Shown here piece after piece: positions 24,601 to 38,264 of a stretch of DNA of 64,000 nucleotides. The translations under genes and the position numbers were made by a program. Under the pieces are notes generated by a model, which had not been told where the DNA came from, ran no database searches, and saw only the letters and a list, made by a program, of their open reading frames with translations. Source of the DNA: Perilla frutescens (taxonomy: Eukaryota > Streptophyta > Magnoliopsida > Lamiales > Lamiaceae); assembly GCA_026008535.1 (NCBI GenBank), contig BRKX01000014.1:56469006-56533005 (forward strand), read 5' to 3'. The number at the start of each line of letters is the position of its first letter. Position 1 is the first letter of the stretch.

Positions 24601-27600
24601 ATCTGGCCACCGGCCAAAGGGGTACCCCTTTGGGCGGGCTCAAAAATTTGATTTTTTCAAAAGTGGACGGATTAGGCATATATGATCGTATGGATTGATT
24701 CATAATGGACTCTAGTGTTCAAAAATGCTAGACTCAATGAAAAACCCGACGTTCACCCCGATCCCTACATAAGAGGTGACGGTTTTGGAAATCAACTTGA
24801 TAATTACCTAGATGCCGACTTAGATAGGGTTTCTAACAGTTCGACTCTTGGTAGGGTAGATATTTGAGTTAGAAATCCAACGCAACAAGAATCACGGGTA
24901 AAGCTTACTTCTGGAGAGAGTTATAGCCGTTTTACTGACGGCTGCCAGAAAACGGGGCCAAATCTGGCCACCGGCCAAAGGGGTACCCCTTTGGGCGGGC
25001 TCAAAAATTTGATTTTTTCAAAAGTGGACGGATTAGGCATATATGATCGTATGGATTGATTCATAATGGACTCTAGTGTTCAAAAATGCTAGACTCAATG
25101 AAAAACCCGACGTTCACCCCGATCCCTACATAAGAGGTGACGGTTTTGGAAATCAACTTGATAATCACCTAGAGGCCGACTCAGATAGGGTTTCTACCAG
25201 TTCGACTTTTGGTAGGGTAGATATTTGAGTTAGGAATCCAACGCAACAAGAATCACGGGTAAAACTTACTTCTGGAGAGAGTTATAGCCGTTTTACTGAC
25301 GGCTGCCAGAAAACGGGGCCAAATCTGGCGACCGGCCAAAGGGGTACCCCTTTGGGCGGGCTCAAAAATTTGATTTTTTCAAAAGTGGACGGATTAGGCA
25401 TATATGATCGTATGGATTGATTCATAATGGACTCTAGTGTTCAAAAATGCTAGACTCAATGAAAAACCCGACGTTCACCCCGATCCCTACATAAGAGGTG
25501 ACGGTTTTGGAAATCAACTTGATAATCACCTAGAGGCCGACTCAGATAGGGTTTCTACCAGTTCGAATTTTGGTAGGGTAGATATTTGAGTTAGGAATCC
25601 AACGTGAGAAGAATCGCGGGTAAAGCTTACTTCTGGAGAGAGTTATAGCCGTTTTACTGAAGGCTGCCAGAAAACGGGGCCAAATCTGGCCACCGGCCAA
25701 AGGGGTACCCCTTTGGGCGGGCTCAAAAATTTGATTTTTTCAAAATTGGACGGATTAGGCATATATGATCGTATGGATTGATTCATAATGGACTCTAGTG
25801 TTCAAAAATTCTAGACTCAATGAAAAACCCGACGTTCACCCCGATCCCTACATAAGAGGTGACGGTTTTGGAAATCAACTTGATAATTACCTAGAGGCCG
25901 ACTCAGATAGGGTTTCTAACAGTTCGACTTTTGGTAGGGTAGATATTTGAGTTAGGAATCCAACGCAATAAGAATCACGGGTAAAGCTTACTTCTGGAGA
26001 GAGTTATAGCCGTTTTACTGACGGCTGCCAGAAAATGGGGCCAAATCTGGCCACCGGCCAAAGGGGTACCCCTTTGGGCGGGCTCAAAAATTTGATTTTT
26101 TCAAAAGTGGACGGATTAGGCATATATGATCGTATGGATTGATTCATAATGGACTCTAGTGTTCAAAAATGCTAGACTCAATGAAAAACCCGACGTTCAC
26201 CCCGATCCCTACATAAGAGGTGACGGTTTTGGAAATCAACTTGATAATCACCTAGAGGCCGACTCAGATAGGGTTTCTACCATTTCGACTTTTGGTAGGG
26301 TAGATATTTGAGGTAGGAATCCAACGCAACAAGAATCACGGGTAAAGCTTACTTCTGGAGAGAGTTATAGCCGTTTTACTGACGGCTGCCAGAAAACGGG
26401 GTCAAATCTGGCCACCGGCCAAAGGGGTACCCCTTTGGGCGGGCTCAAAAATTTGATTTTTTCAAAAGTGGACGGATTAGGCATATATGATCGTATGGAT
26501 TGATTCATAATGGACTCTAGTGTTCAAAAATGCTAGACTCAATGAAAAACCCGACGTTCACCCCGATCCCTACATAAGAGGTGACGGTTTTGGAAATCAA
26601 CTTGATAATCACCTAGAGGCCGACTCAGATAGGGTTTCTACCAGTTCGAATTTTGGTAGGGTAGATATTTGAGTTAGTAATCCAACGTGAGAAGAATCGC
26701 GGGTAAAGCTTACTTCTGGAGAGAGTTATAGCCGTTTTACTGAAGGCTGCCAGAAAACGGGGACAAATCTGGCCACCGGCCAAAGGGGTACCCCTTTGGG
26801 CGGGCTCAAAAATTTGATTTTTTCAAAAGTGGACGGATTAGGCATATATGATCGTATGGATTGATTCATAATGGACTCTAGTGTTCAAAAATGCTAGACT
26901 CAATGAAAAACCCGACGTTCACCCCCGATCCCTACATAAGAGGTGACGGTTTTGGAAATCAACTTGATAATCACCTAGAGGCCGACTCAGATAGGGTTTC
27001 TACCGGTTCGACTTTTGGTAGGGTAGATATTTGAGTTAGGAATCCAACGCAACAAAAATCACGGGTAAAGCTTACTTCTGGAGAGAGTTATAGCCGTTTA
27101 ACTGACGGCTGCCAGAAAACGGGGCCAAATCTGGCCACCGGCCAAAGGGGTAGCCCTTTGGGCGGGCTCAAAAATTTGATTTTTTCAAAAGTGGACGGAT
27201 TAGGCATATATGATCGCATGGATTGATTCATAATGGACTCTAGTGTTCAAAAATGCTAGACTCAATGAAAAACCCGACGTTCACCCCGATCCCTACATAA
27301 GAGGTGACGGTTTTGGAAATCAACTTGATAATCACCTAGAGGCCGACTCAGATAGGGTTTCTACCAGTTCGAATTTTGGTAGTGTAGATATTTGAGTTAG
27401 GAATCCAACGTGAGAAGAATCGCGGGTAAAGCTTACTTCTGGAGAGAGTTATAGCCGTTTTACTGAAGGCTGCCAGAAAACGGGGCCAAATCTGGCCACC
27501 GGCCAAAGGAGTACCCCTTTGGGCGGGCTCAAAAATTTGATTTTTTCAAAAGTGGACGGATTAGGCATATATGATCGTATGGATTGATTCATAATGGACT

Positions 27601-30325
27601 CTAGTGTTCAAAAATGCTAGACTCAATGAAAAACCCGACGTTCACCCCGATCCCTACATAAGAGGTGATGGTTTTGGAAATCAACTTGATAATTACCTAG
27701 AGGCCGACTCAGATAGGGTTTCTAACAGTTCGACTTTTGGTAGGGTAGATATTTAAGTTAGGAATCCAACGTAATAAGAATCACGGGTAAAGCTTACTTC
27801 TGGAGAGAGTTATAGCCGTTTTACTGACGGCTGCCAGAAAATGGGGCCAAATCTGGCCACCGGCCAAAGGGGTACCCCTTTGGGCGGGCTCAAAAATTTG
27901 ATTTTTTCAAAAGTGGACGGATTAGGCATATATGATCGTATGGATTGATTCATAATGGACTCTAGTGTTCAAAAATGCTAGACTCAATGAAAAACCCGAA
28001 GTTCACCCCGATCCCTACATAAGAGGTGACGGTTTTGGAAATCAACTTGATAATCACCTAGAGGCCGACTCAGATAGGGTTTCTACCATTTCGACTTTTG
28101 GTAGGGTAGACATTTGAGGTAGGAATCCAACGCAACAAGAATCACGGGTAAAGCTTACTTCTGGAGAGAGTTATTGCCGTTTTACTGACGGCTGCCAGAA
28201 AACGGGGCCAAATCTGGCCACCGGCCAAAGGGGTACCCCTTTGGGCGGGCTCAAAAATTTGATTTTTTCAAAAGTGGACGGATTAGGCATATATGATCGT
28301 ATGGATTGATTCATAATGGACTCTAGTGTTCAAAAATGCTAGACTCAATGAAAAACCCGACGTTCACCCCCGATCCCTACATAAAAGGTGACGGTTTTGG
28401 AAATCAACTTGATAATCACCTAGAGGCCGACTCAGATAGGGTTTCTACCATTTCGACTTTTAGTAGGGTAGATATTTGAGTTAGGAATCCAACGCAACAA
28501 GAATCACGGGTAAAGCTTACTTCTGGAGAGAGTTTTAGCCGTTTTACTGACGGCTGCCAGAAAACGGGGCCAAATCTGGCCACCGGCCAAAGGGGTATCC
28601 CTTTGGGCGGGCTCAAAAATTTGATTTTTTCAAAAGTGGACAGATTAGGCATATATGATCGTATGGATTGATTCATAATGGACTCTAGTGTTCAAAAATG
28701 CTAGACTCAATGAAAAACTCGACGTTCACCCCGATCCCTACATAAGAGGTGACGGTTTTGGAAATCAACTTGATAATCACCTAGAGGCCGACTCAGATAG
28801 GGTTTCTACCAGTTCGAATTTTGGTAGGGTAGATATTTGAGTTAAGAATCCAACGCAACAAGAATCACGGGTAAAGCTTACTTCTGGAGAGAGTTATAGC
28901 CGTTTTACTGACGGCTGCCAGAAAATAGGGCCAAATCTGGCCACCGGCCAAAGGGGTACCCCTTTGGGCGAGCTCAAAAATTTAATTTTTTCAAAAGTGG
29001 ATGGATTAGGCATATATGATCGTATGGATTGATTCATAATGGACTCTAGTGTTCAAAAATGCTAGACTCAATGAAAAACCCGACGTTCACCCCGATCCCT
29101 ACATAAGAAGTGACGGTTTTGGAAATCCACTTGATAATCACCTAGAGGCTGACTCAGATAGGGTTTCTACTGGTTCGACTTTTGGTAGCGTAGATATTTG
29201 AGTTAGGAATCCAACGCAACAAGAATCACGGATAAAGCTTACTTCTGGAGAGAGTTATAGCCGTTTTACTGACGGCTGCTAGAAAACGGGGCCAAATCTG
29301 GCCACCGGACAAAGGGGTACCCCTTTGGGCGGGCTCAAAAATTTGATTTTTTCAAAAGTGGACGGATTAGGCATATATGATCGTATGGATTGATTCATAA
29401 TGGACTCTAGTGTTCAAAAATGCTAGACTCAATGAAAAACCCGACGTTCACCCCGATCCCTACATAAGAGGTGACGGTTTTAGAAATCAACTTGATAATC
29501 ACCTAGAGGCCGACTCAGATAGGGTTTCTACCGGTTCGACTTTTGGTAGGGTAGATATTTGAGTTAGGAATCCAACGCAATAAGAATCACGGGTAAAGCT
29601 TACTTCTGGAGAGAGTTATAGCCGTTTTACTGACGGCTGCCAGAAAACGGGGCCAAATCTGGCCACCGGCCAAAGGCGTACCCCTTTGGGCGGGCTCAAA
29701 AATTTGATTTTTTCAAAAGTGGACGGATTAGGCATATATGATCGTATGGATTGATTCATAATGGACTCTAGTGTTCAAAAATGCTAGACTCAATGAAAAA
29801 CCCGACGTTCACCCCGATCCCTACATAAGAGGTGACGGTTTTGGAAATCAACTTGATAATTACCTAGAGGCCGACTTAGATAGGGTTTCTAACAGTTCGA
29901 CTCTTGGTAGGGTAGATATTTGAGTTAGAAATCCAACGCAACAAGAATCACGGGTAAAGCTTACTTCTGGAGAGAGTTATAGCCGTTTTACTGACGGCTG
30001 CCAGAAAATGGGGCCAAATCTGGCCACCGGCCAAAGGGGTACCCCTTTGGGCGGGCTCAAAAATTTGATTTTTTCAAAAGTGGACGGATTAGGCATATAT
30101 GATCGTATGGATTGATTCATAATAGACTCTAGTGTTCAAAAATGCTAGACTCAATGAAAAACCCGACGTTCACCCCGATCCCTACATAAGAGGTGACGGT
30201 TTTGGAAATCAACTTGATAATCACTTAGAGGCCGACTCAGATAGGGTTTCTACCGGTTCGACTTTTGGTAGGGTAGATATTTGAGTTAGGAATCCAACGC
30301 AACAAGAATCACGGGTAAAACTTAC
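20216..30325. repeat. 14-unit HOR (about 5,055 bp), two tandem copies
   Basis: Copies are 20,216-25,269 and 25,270-30,325. Paired rare markers: GGGGACAAATC (about 21,707 and 26,761), GGTAGCCC (22,096 and 27,151), GATCGCATGG, ATTTAAGTTAGG with GTAATAAG, ATAAAAGGTG, TTTTAGCC with GGTATCCC, GGCGAGCTC, GACTTAGATAGGG and GTAAAACTTAC. The second copy is 2 bp longer because two of its units (26,714 and 28,159) each gained a C in ACCCCCGAT. The first four units of copy 1 are also the end of the preceding 7-unit HOR, so the two orders are nested. Outside the copies, 30,326 onward differs. Confidence 0.92.
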
Positions 30326-31769
30326 TTCTGGAGAGAGTTATAGCCGTTTTACTGACGGCTGCCAGAAAACGGGGCCAAATCTGGCCACCGGCCAAAGGGG
30401 TACCCCTTTGGGCGGGCTCAAAAATTTGATTTTTTCAAAAGTGGACGGATTAGGCATATATGATCGTATGGATTGATTCATAATGGACTCTAGTGTTCAA
30501 AAATGCTAGACTCAATGAAAAACCCGACGTTCACCCCGATCCCTACATAAGAGGTGACGGTTTTGGAAATCAACTTGATAATCACCTAGAGGACGACTCA
30601 GATAGGGTTTCTACCATTTCGACTTTTGGTAGGGTAGATATTTGAGTTAGGAATCCAACGCAACAAGAATCACGGGTAAAGCTTACTTCTGGAGAGAGTT
30701 TTAGCCATTTTACTGACGGCTGCCAGAAAACGGGGCCAAATCTGGCCACCGGCCAAAGGGGTACCCCTTTGGGCGGGCTCAAAAATTTGATTTTTTCAAA
30801 AGTGGACAGATTAGGCATATATGATCGTATGGATTGATTCATAATGGACTCTAGTGTTCAAAAATGCTAGACTCAATGAAAAACCCGACGTTCACCCCGA
30901 TCCCTACATAAGAGGTGACGGTTTTGGAAATCAAATTGATAATCACCTAGAGGCCGACTAAAATAGGGTTTCTACCAGTTCGAATTTTGGTAGGGTAGAT
31001 ATTTGAGTTAGGAATCCAACGCAACAAGAATCACGGATAAAGCTTACTTCTGGAGAGAGTTATAGCCGTTTTACTGACGGCTGCCAGAAAATGGGGCCAA
31101 ATCTGGCCACCGGACAAAGGGGTACCCCTTTGGGCGGGCTCAAAAATTTGATTTTTTCAAAAGTGGACGGATTAGGCATATATGATCGTATGGATTGATT
31201 CATCATGGACTCTAGTGTTCAAAAATGCTAGACTCAATGAAAAACCCGACGTTCATCCCGATCCCTACATAAGGGGTGACGGTTTTGGAAATCAACTTGA
31301 TAATCACCTAGAGGCCGACTCAGATAGGGTTTCCACCGGTTCGACTTTTGGTAGGGTAGATATTTGAGTTAGGAATCCAACGCAACAAGAATCACGGGTA
31401 AAGCTTACTTCTGGAGAGAGTTATAGCCGTTTTACTGACGGCTGCTAGAAAACGGGGCCAAATCTGGCCACCGGCCAAAGGGGTACCCCTTTGGGCGGGC
31501 TCAAAAATTTGATTTTTTCAAAAGTGGACGGATTAGGCATATATGATCGTATGGATTGATTCATAATGGACTCTAGTGTTCAAAAATGCTAGACTCAATG
31601 AAAAACCCGACGTTCACCCCGATCCCTACATAAGAGGTGACGGTTTTGGAAATCAACTTGATAATTACCTAGAGGCCGACTCAGATAGGCTTTCTAACAG
31701 TTCGACTTTTGGTAGCGTAGATATTTGAGTTAGGAATCTAACGCAACAAGAATCACGGGTAAAGCTTAC
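30326..31769. repeat. Satellite units M85 to M88
   Basis: The end of M85 with M86 is a further TACCATT unit followed by a TTTTAGCC unit (here TTTTAGCCATTTTAC), as at 23,465 and 28,521. M87 repeats the TCATCATGG, TTCATCCCG and TTTCCACCGG markers of the 7-unit HOR (16,742 and 19,268), and M88 the ATAGGCTTTC/GTAGCG markers. The 7-unit family therefore restarts here 33 units after its second copy. Confidence 0.85.
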
Positions 31770-33211
31770 TTCTGGAGAGAGTTATAGCCGTTTTACTGAC
31801 GGCTGCCAGAAAATGGGGCCAAATCTGGCCACCGGCCAAAGGGATACCCTTTGGGCGGGCTCAAAAATTTGATTTTTTCAAAAGTGGACGGATTAGGCAT
31901 ATATGATCGTATGGATTGATTCATAATGGACTCTAGTGTTCAAAAATGCTAGACTCAATGAAAAACCCGACGTTCACCCCGATCCCTACATAAGAGGTGA
32001 CGGTTTTGGAAATCAACTTGATAATGACCTAGAGGCCGACTCAGATAGGGTTTCTACCAGTTCGAATTTTGGTAGGGTAGATATTTGAGTTAGGAATCCA
32101 ACGTGAGAAGAATCGCGGATAAAGCTTACTTCTGGAGAGAGTTATAGCCGTTTTACTGAAGGCTGCCAGAAAACGGGGCCAAATCTGGCCACCGGCCAAA
32201 GGGGTACCCCTTTGGGCGGGCTCAAAAATTTGATTTTTTCAAAATTGGACGGATTAGGCATATATGATCGTATGGATTGATTCATAATGGACTCTAGTGT
32301 TCAAAAATGCTAGACTCAATGAAAAACCCGACGTTCACCCCGATCCCTACATAAGAGGTGACGGTTTTGGAAATCAACTTGATAATTACCTAGAGGCCGA
32401 CTCAGATAGGGTTTCTAACAGTTCGACTTTTGGTAGGGTAGATATTTGAGTTAGGAATCTAACGCAACAAGAATCACGGGTAAAGCTTACTTCTGGAGAG
32501 AGTTATAGCCGTTTTACTGACGGCTGCCAGAAAATGGGGCCAAATCTGGCCACCGGCCAAAGGGATACCCTTTGGGCGGGCTCAAAAATTTGATTTTTTC
32601 AAAAGTGGACGGATTAGGCATATATGATCGTATGGATTGATTCATAATGGACTCTAGTGTTCAAAAATGCTAGACTCAATGAAAAACCCGACGTTCACCC
32701 CGATCCCTACATAAGAGGTGACGGTTTTGGAAATCAACTTGATAATGACCTAGAGGCCGACTCAGATAGGGTTTCTACCAGTTCGAATTTTGGTAGGGTA
32801 GATATTTGAGTTAGGAATCCAACGTGAGAAGAATCGCGGATAAAGCTTACTTCTGGAGAGAGTTATAGCCGTTTTACTGAAGGCTGCCAGAAAACGGGGC
32901 CAAATCTGGCCACCGGCCAAAGGGGTACCCCTTTGGGCGGGCTCAAAAATTTGATTTTTTCAAAATTGGACGGATTAGGCATATATGATCGTATGGATTG
33001 ATTCATAATGGACTCTAGTGTTCAAAAATGCTAGACTCAATGAAAAACCCGACGTTCACCCCGATCCCTACATAAGAGGTGACGGTTTTGGAAATCAACT
33101 TGATAATTACCTAGAGGCCGACTCAGATAGGGTTTCTAACAGTTCGACTTTTGGTAGGGTAGATATTTGAGTTAGGAATCCAACGCAATAAGAATCACGG
33201 GTAAAGCTTAC
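31770..33211. repeat. 2-unit HOR (721 bp), two tandem copies
   Basis: Copies are 31,770-32,490 and 32,491-33,211. Both begin with a 360-bp unit containing GGGATACCCT, which has lost one base and changed one base in the palindrome. Both share TAATGACC, GTGAGAAGAATCGCGGATAAAG and then AAAATTGG. They differ at the end: GCAACAAG in copy 1, GCAATAAG in copy 2. Confidence 0.9.
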
Positions 33212-36200
33212 TTCTGGAGAGAGTTATAGCCGTTTTACTGACGGCTGCCAGAAAATGGGGCCAAATCTGGCCACCGGCCAAAGGGGTACCCCTTTGGGCG
33301 GGCTCAAAAATTTGATTTTTTCAAAAGTGGACGGATTAGGCATATATGATCGTATGGATTGATTCATAATGGACTCTAGTGTTCAAAAATGCTAGACTCA
33401 ATGAAAAACCCGACGTTCACCCCGATCCCTACATAAGAGGTGACGGTTTTGGAAATCAACTTGATAATCACCTAGAGGCCAACTCAGATAGGGTTTCTAC
33501 CATTTCGACTTTTGGTAGGGTAGATATTTGAGGTAGGAATCCAACGCAACAAGAATCACGGGTAAAGCTTACTTCTGGAGAGAGTTATAGCCGTTTTACT
33601 GACGGCTGCCAGAAAACGGGGCCAAATCTGGCCACCGGCCAAAGGGGTACCCCTTTGGGCGGGCTCAAAAATTTGATTTTTTCAAAAGTGGACGGATTAG
33701 GCATATATGATCATATGGATTGATTCATAATGGACTGTAGTGTTCAAAAATGCTAGACTCAATGAAAAACCCGACGTTCACCCCGATCCCTACATAAGAG
33801 GTGACGGTTTTGGAAATCAACTTGATAATCACCTAGAGGCCGACTCAGATAGGGTTTCTACCAGTTCGAATTTTGGTAGGGTAGATATTTGAGTTAGTAA
33901 TCCAACGTGAGAAGAATCGCGGGTAAAGCTTACTTCTGGAGAGAGTTATAGCCGTTTTACTGAAGGCTGCCAGAAAACGGGGCCAAATCTGGCCACCGGC
34001 CAAAGGGGTACCCCTTTGGGCGGGCTCAAAAATTTGATTTTTTCAAAAGTGGACGGATTAGGCATATATGATCGTATGGATTGATTCATAATGGACTCTA
34101 GTGTTCAAAAATGCTAGACTCAATGAAAAACCCGACGTTCACCCCGATCCCTACATAAGAGGTGACGGTTTTGGAAATCAACTTGATAATTACCTAGAGG
34201 CCGACTCAGATAGGGTTTCTACCAGTTCGAATTTTGGTAGGGTAGATATTTGAGTTAGTAATCCAACGTGAGAAGAATCGCGGGTAAAGCTTACTTCTGG
34301 AGAGAGTTATAGCCGTTTTACTGAAGGCTGCCAGAAAACGGGGCCAAATCTGGCTACCGGCCAAAGGGGTACCCCTTTGGGCGGGCTCAAAAATTTGATT
34401 TTTTCAAAAGTGGACGGATTAGGCATATATGATCATATGGATTGATTCATAATGGACTCTAGTGTTCAAAAATGCTAGACTCAATGAAAAACCCGACGTT
34501 CACCCCGATCCCTACATAAGAGGTGACGGTTTTGGAAATCAACTTGATAATTACCTAGAGGCCGACTCAGATAGGGTTTCTAACAGTTCGACTTTTGGTA
34601 GGGTAGATATTTGAGTTAGGAATCCAACGCAATAAGAATCACGGGTAAAGCTTACTTCTGGAGAGAGTTATAGCCGTTTTACTGACGGCTGCCAGAAAAT
34701 GGGGCCAAATCTGGCCACCGACCAAAGGGGTACCCCTTTGGGCGGGCTAAAAAATTTGATTTTTTCAAAAGTGGACGGATTAGGCATATATGATCGTATG
34801 GATTGATTCATAATGGACTCTAGTGTTCAAAAATGCTAGACTCAATGAAAAACCCGACGTTCACCCCGATCCCTACATAAGAGGTGACGGTTTTGGAAAT
34901 CAACTTGATAATCACCTAGAGGCCGACTCAGATAGGGTTTCTACCATTTCGACTTTTGGCAGGGTAGATATTTGAGGTAGGAATCCAACGCAACAAGAAT
35001 CACGGGTAAAGCTTACTTCTGGAGAGAGTTATAGCCGTTTTACTGACGGCTGCCAGAAAACGGGGCCAAATCTGGCCACCGGCCAAAGGGGTACCCCTTT
35101 GGGCGGGCTCAAAAATTTGATTTTTTCAAAAGTGGACGGATTAGGCATATATGATCGTATGGATTGATTCATAATGGACTCTAGTGTTCAAAAATGCTAG
35201 ACTCAATGAAAAACCCGACGTTCACCCCGATCCCTACATAAGAGGTGACGGTTTTGGAAATCAACTTGATAATCACCTAGAGGCCGACTCAGATAGGGTT
35301 TCTACCATTTCGACTTTTGGTAGGGTAGATATTTGAGGTAGGAATCCAACGCAACAAGAATCACGGGTAAAGCTTACTTCTGGAGAGAGTTATAGCCGTT
35401 TTACTGACGGCTGCCAGAAAACGGGGCCAAATCTGGCGACCGGCCAAAGGGGTACCCCTTTGGGCGGGCTCAAAAATTTGATTTTTTCAAAAGTGGACGG
35501 ATTAGGCATATATGATCGTATGGATTGATTCATAATGGACTCTAGTGTTCAAAAATGCTAGACTCAATGAAAAACCCGACGTTCACCCCGATCCCTACAT
35601 AAGAGGTGACGGTTTTGGAAATCAACTTGATAATGACCTAGAGGCCGACTCAGATAGGGTTTCTACCAGTTCGAATTTTGGTAGGGTAGATATTTGAGTT
35701 AGGAATCTAACGTGAGAAGAATCGCGGGTAAAGCTTACTTCTGGAGAGAGTTATAGCCGTTTTACTGAAGGCTGCCAGAAAACGGGGCCAAATCTGGCCA
35801 CCGGCCAAAGGGTACCCCTTTGGGCGGGCTCAAAAATTTGATTTTTTCAAAATTGGACGGATTAGGCATATATGATCGTATGGATTGATTCATAATGGAC
35901 TCTAGTGTTCAAAAATGCTAGACTCAATGAAAAACCCGACGTTCACCCCGATCCCTACATAAGAGGTGACGGTTTTGGAAATCAACTTGATAATTACCTA
36001 GAGGCCGACTCAGATAGGGTTTCTAACAGTTCGACTTTTGGTAGGGTAGATATTTGAGTTAGGAATCCAACGCAATAAGAATCACGGGTAAAGCTTACTT
36101 CTGGAGAGAGTTATAGCCGTTTTACTGACGGCTGCCAGAAAATGGGGCCAAATCTGGCCACCGGCCAAAGGGGTACCCCTTTGGGCGGGCTCAAAAATTT

Positions 36201-38264
36201 GATTTTTTCAAAAGTGGACGGATTAGGCATATATGATCGTATGGATTGATTCATAATGGACTCTAGTGTTCAAAAATGCTAGACTCAATGAAAAACCCGA
36301 CGTTCACCCCGATCCCTACATAAGAGGTGACGGTTTTGGAAATCAAATTGATAATCACCTAGAGGCCGACTCAGATAGGGTTTCTACCATTTCGACTTTT
36401 GGTAGGGTAGATATTTGAGGTAGGAATCCAACGCAACAAGAATCACGGGTAAAGCTTACTTCTGGAGAGAGTTATAGCCGTTTTACTGACGGCTGCCAGA
36501 AAACGGGGCCAAATCTGGCGACCGGCCAAAGGGGTACCCCTTTGGGCGGGCTCAAAAATTTGATTTTTTCAAAAGTGGACGGATTAGGCATATATGATCG
36601 TATGGATTGATTCATAATGGACTCTAGTGTTCAAAAATGCTAGACTCAATGAAAAACCCGACGTTCACCCCGATCCCTACATAAGAGGTGGCGGTTTTGG
36701 AAATCAACTTGATAATGACCTAGAGGCCGACTCAGATAGGGTTTCTACCAGTTCGACTTTTGGTAGGGTAGATATTTGAGGTAGGAATCCAACGCAACAA
36801 GAATCACGGGTAAAGCTTACTTCTGGAGAGAGTTATAGGCGTTTTACTGACGGCTGCCAGAAAACGGGGCCAAATCTGGCGACCGGCCAAAGGGGTACCC
36901 CTTTGGGCGGGCTCAAAAATTTGATTTTTTCAAAAGTGGACGGATTAGGCATATATGATCGTATGGATTGATTCATAATGGACTCTAGTGTTCAAAAATG
37001 CTAGACTCAATGAAAAACCCGACGTTCACCCCGATCCCTACATAAGAGGTGACGGTTTTGGAAATCAACTTGATAATTACCTAGAGGCCGACTCAGATAG
37101 GGTTTCTACCAGTTCGAATTTTGGTAGGGTAGATATTTGAGTTAGGAATCCAACGTGAGAAGAATCGCGGGTAAAGCTTACTTCTGGAGAGAGTTATAGC
37201 CGTTTTACTGACGGCTGCCAGAAAACGGGGCCAAATCTGGCCACCGGCCAAAGGGGTACCCCTTTGGGCGGGCTCAAAAATTTGATTTTTTCAAAAGTGG
37301 ACGGATTAGGCATATATGATCGTATGGATTGATTCATAATGGACTCTAGTGTTCAAAAATGCTAGACTCAATGAAAAACCCGACGTTCACCCCGATCCCT
37401 ACATAAGAGGTGACGGTTTTGGAAATCAACTTGATAATCACCTAGAGGCCGACTCAGATAGGGTTTCTATCATTTCGACTTTTGGCAGGGTAGATATTTG
37501 AGGTAGGAATCCAACGCAACAAGAATCACGGGTAAAGCTTACTTCTGGAGAGAGTTATAGCCGTTTTACTGACGGCTGCCAGAAAACGGGGCCAAATCTG
37601 GCCACCGGCCAAAGGGGTACCCCTTTGGGCGGGCTCAAAAATTTGATTTTTTCAAAAGTGGACGGATTAGGCATATATGATCGTATGGATTGATTCATAA
37701 TGGACTCTAGTGTTCAAAAATGCTAGACTCAATGAAAAACCCGACGTTCACCCCGATCCCTACATAAGAGGTGACGGTTTTGGAAATCAACTTGATAATC
37801 ACCTAGAGGCCGACTCAGATAGGGTTTCTATCATTTCGACTTTTGGCAGGGTAGATATTTGAGGTAGGAATCCAACGCAACAAGAATCACGGGTAAAGCT
37901 TACTTCTGGAGAGAGTTATAGCCGTTTTACTGACGGCTGCCAGAAAACGGGGCCAAATCTGGCCACCGGCCAAAGGGGTACCCCTTTGGGCGGGCTCAAA
38001 AATTTGATTTTTTCAAAAGTGGACGGATTAGGCATATATGATCGTATGGATTGATTCATAATGGACTCTAGTGTTCAAAAATGCTAGACTCAATGAAAAA
38101 CCCGACGTTCACCCCGATCCCTACATAAGAGGTGACGGTTTTGGAAATCAACTTGATAATCACCTAGAGGCCGACTCAGATAGGGTTTCTACCATTTCGA
38201 CTTTTGGTAGGGTAGATATTTGAGGTAGGAATCCAACGCAACAAGAATCACGGGTAAAGCTTAC
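33212..38264. repeat. Satellite units M93 to M106, mixed sub-types
   Basis: Fourteen units dominated by TACCATT/GAGGTAGG, GTGAGAAG and AACAG/CAATAAG types in changing order. M100 (35,739-36,098) is 360 bp, with one base lost in CAAAGGGTACCCC. GGCTAAAAAATTTG and GGCAGGG first appear at 34,746 and 34,959. M104 and M105 are near-identical neighbours carrying TATCATTTCG and GGCAGGG. M103 to M107 share the order of the units after 38,987 with one extra TATCATT unit, so the series to the right probably starts here. Confidence 0.85.
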
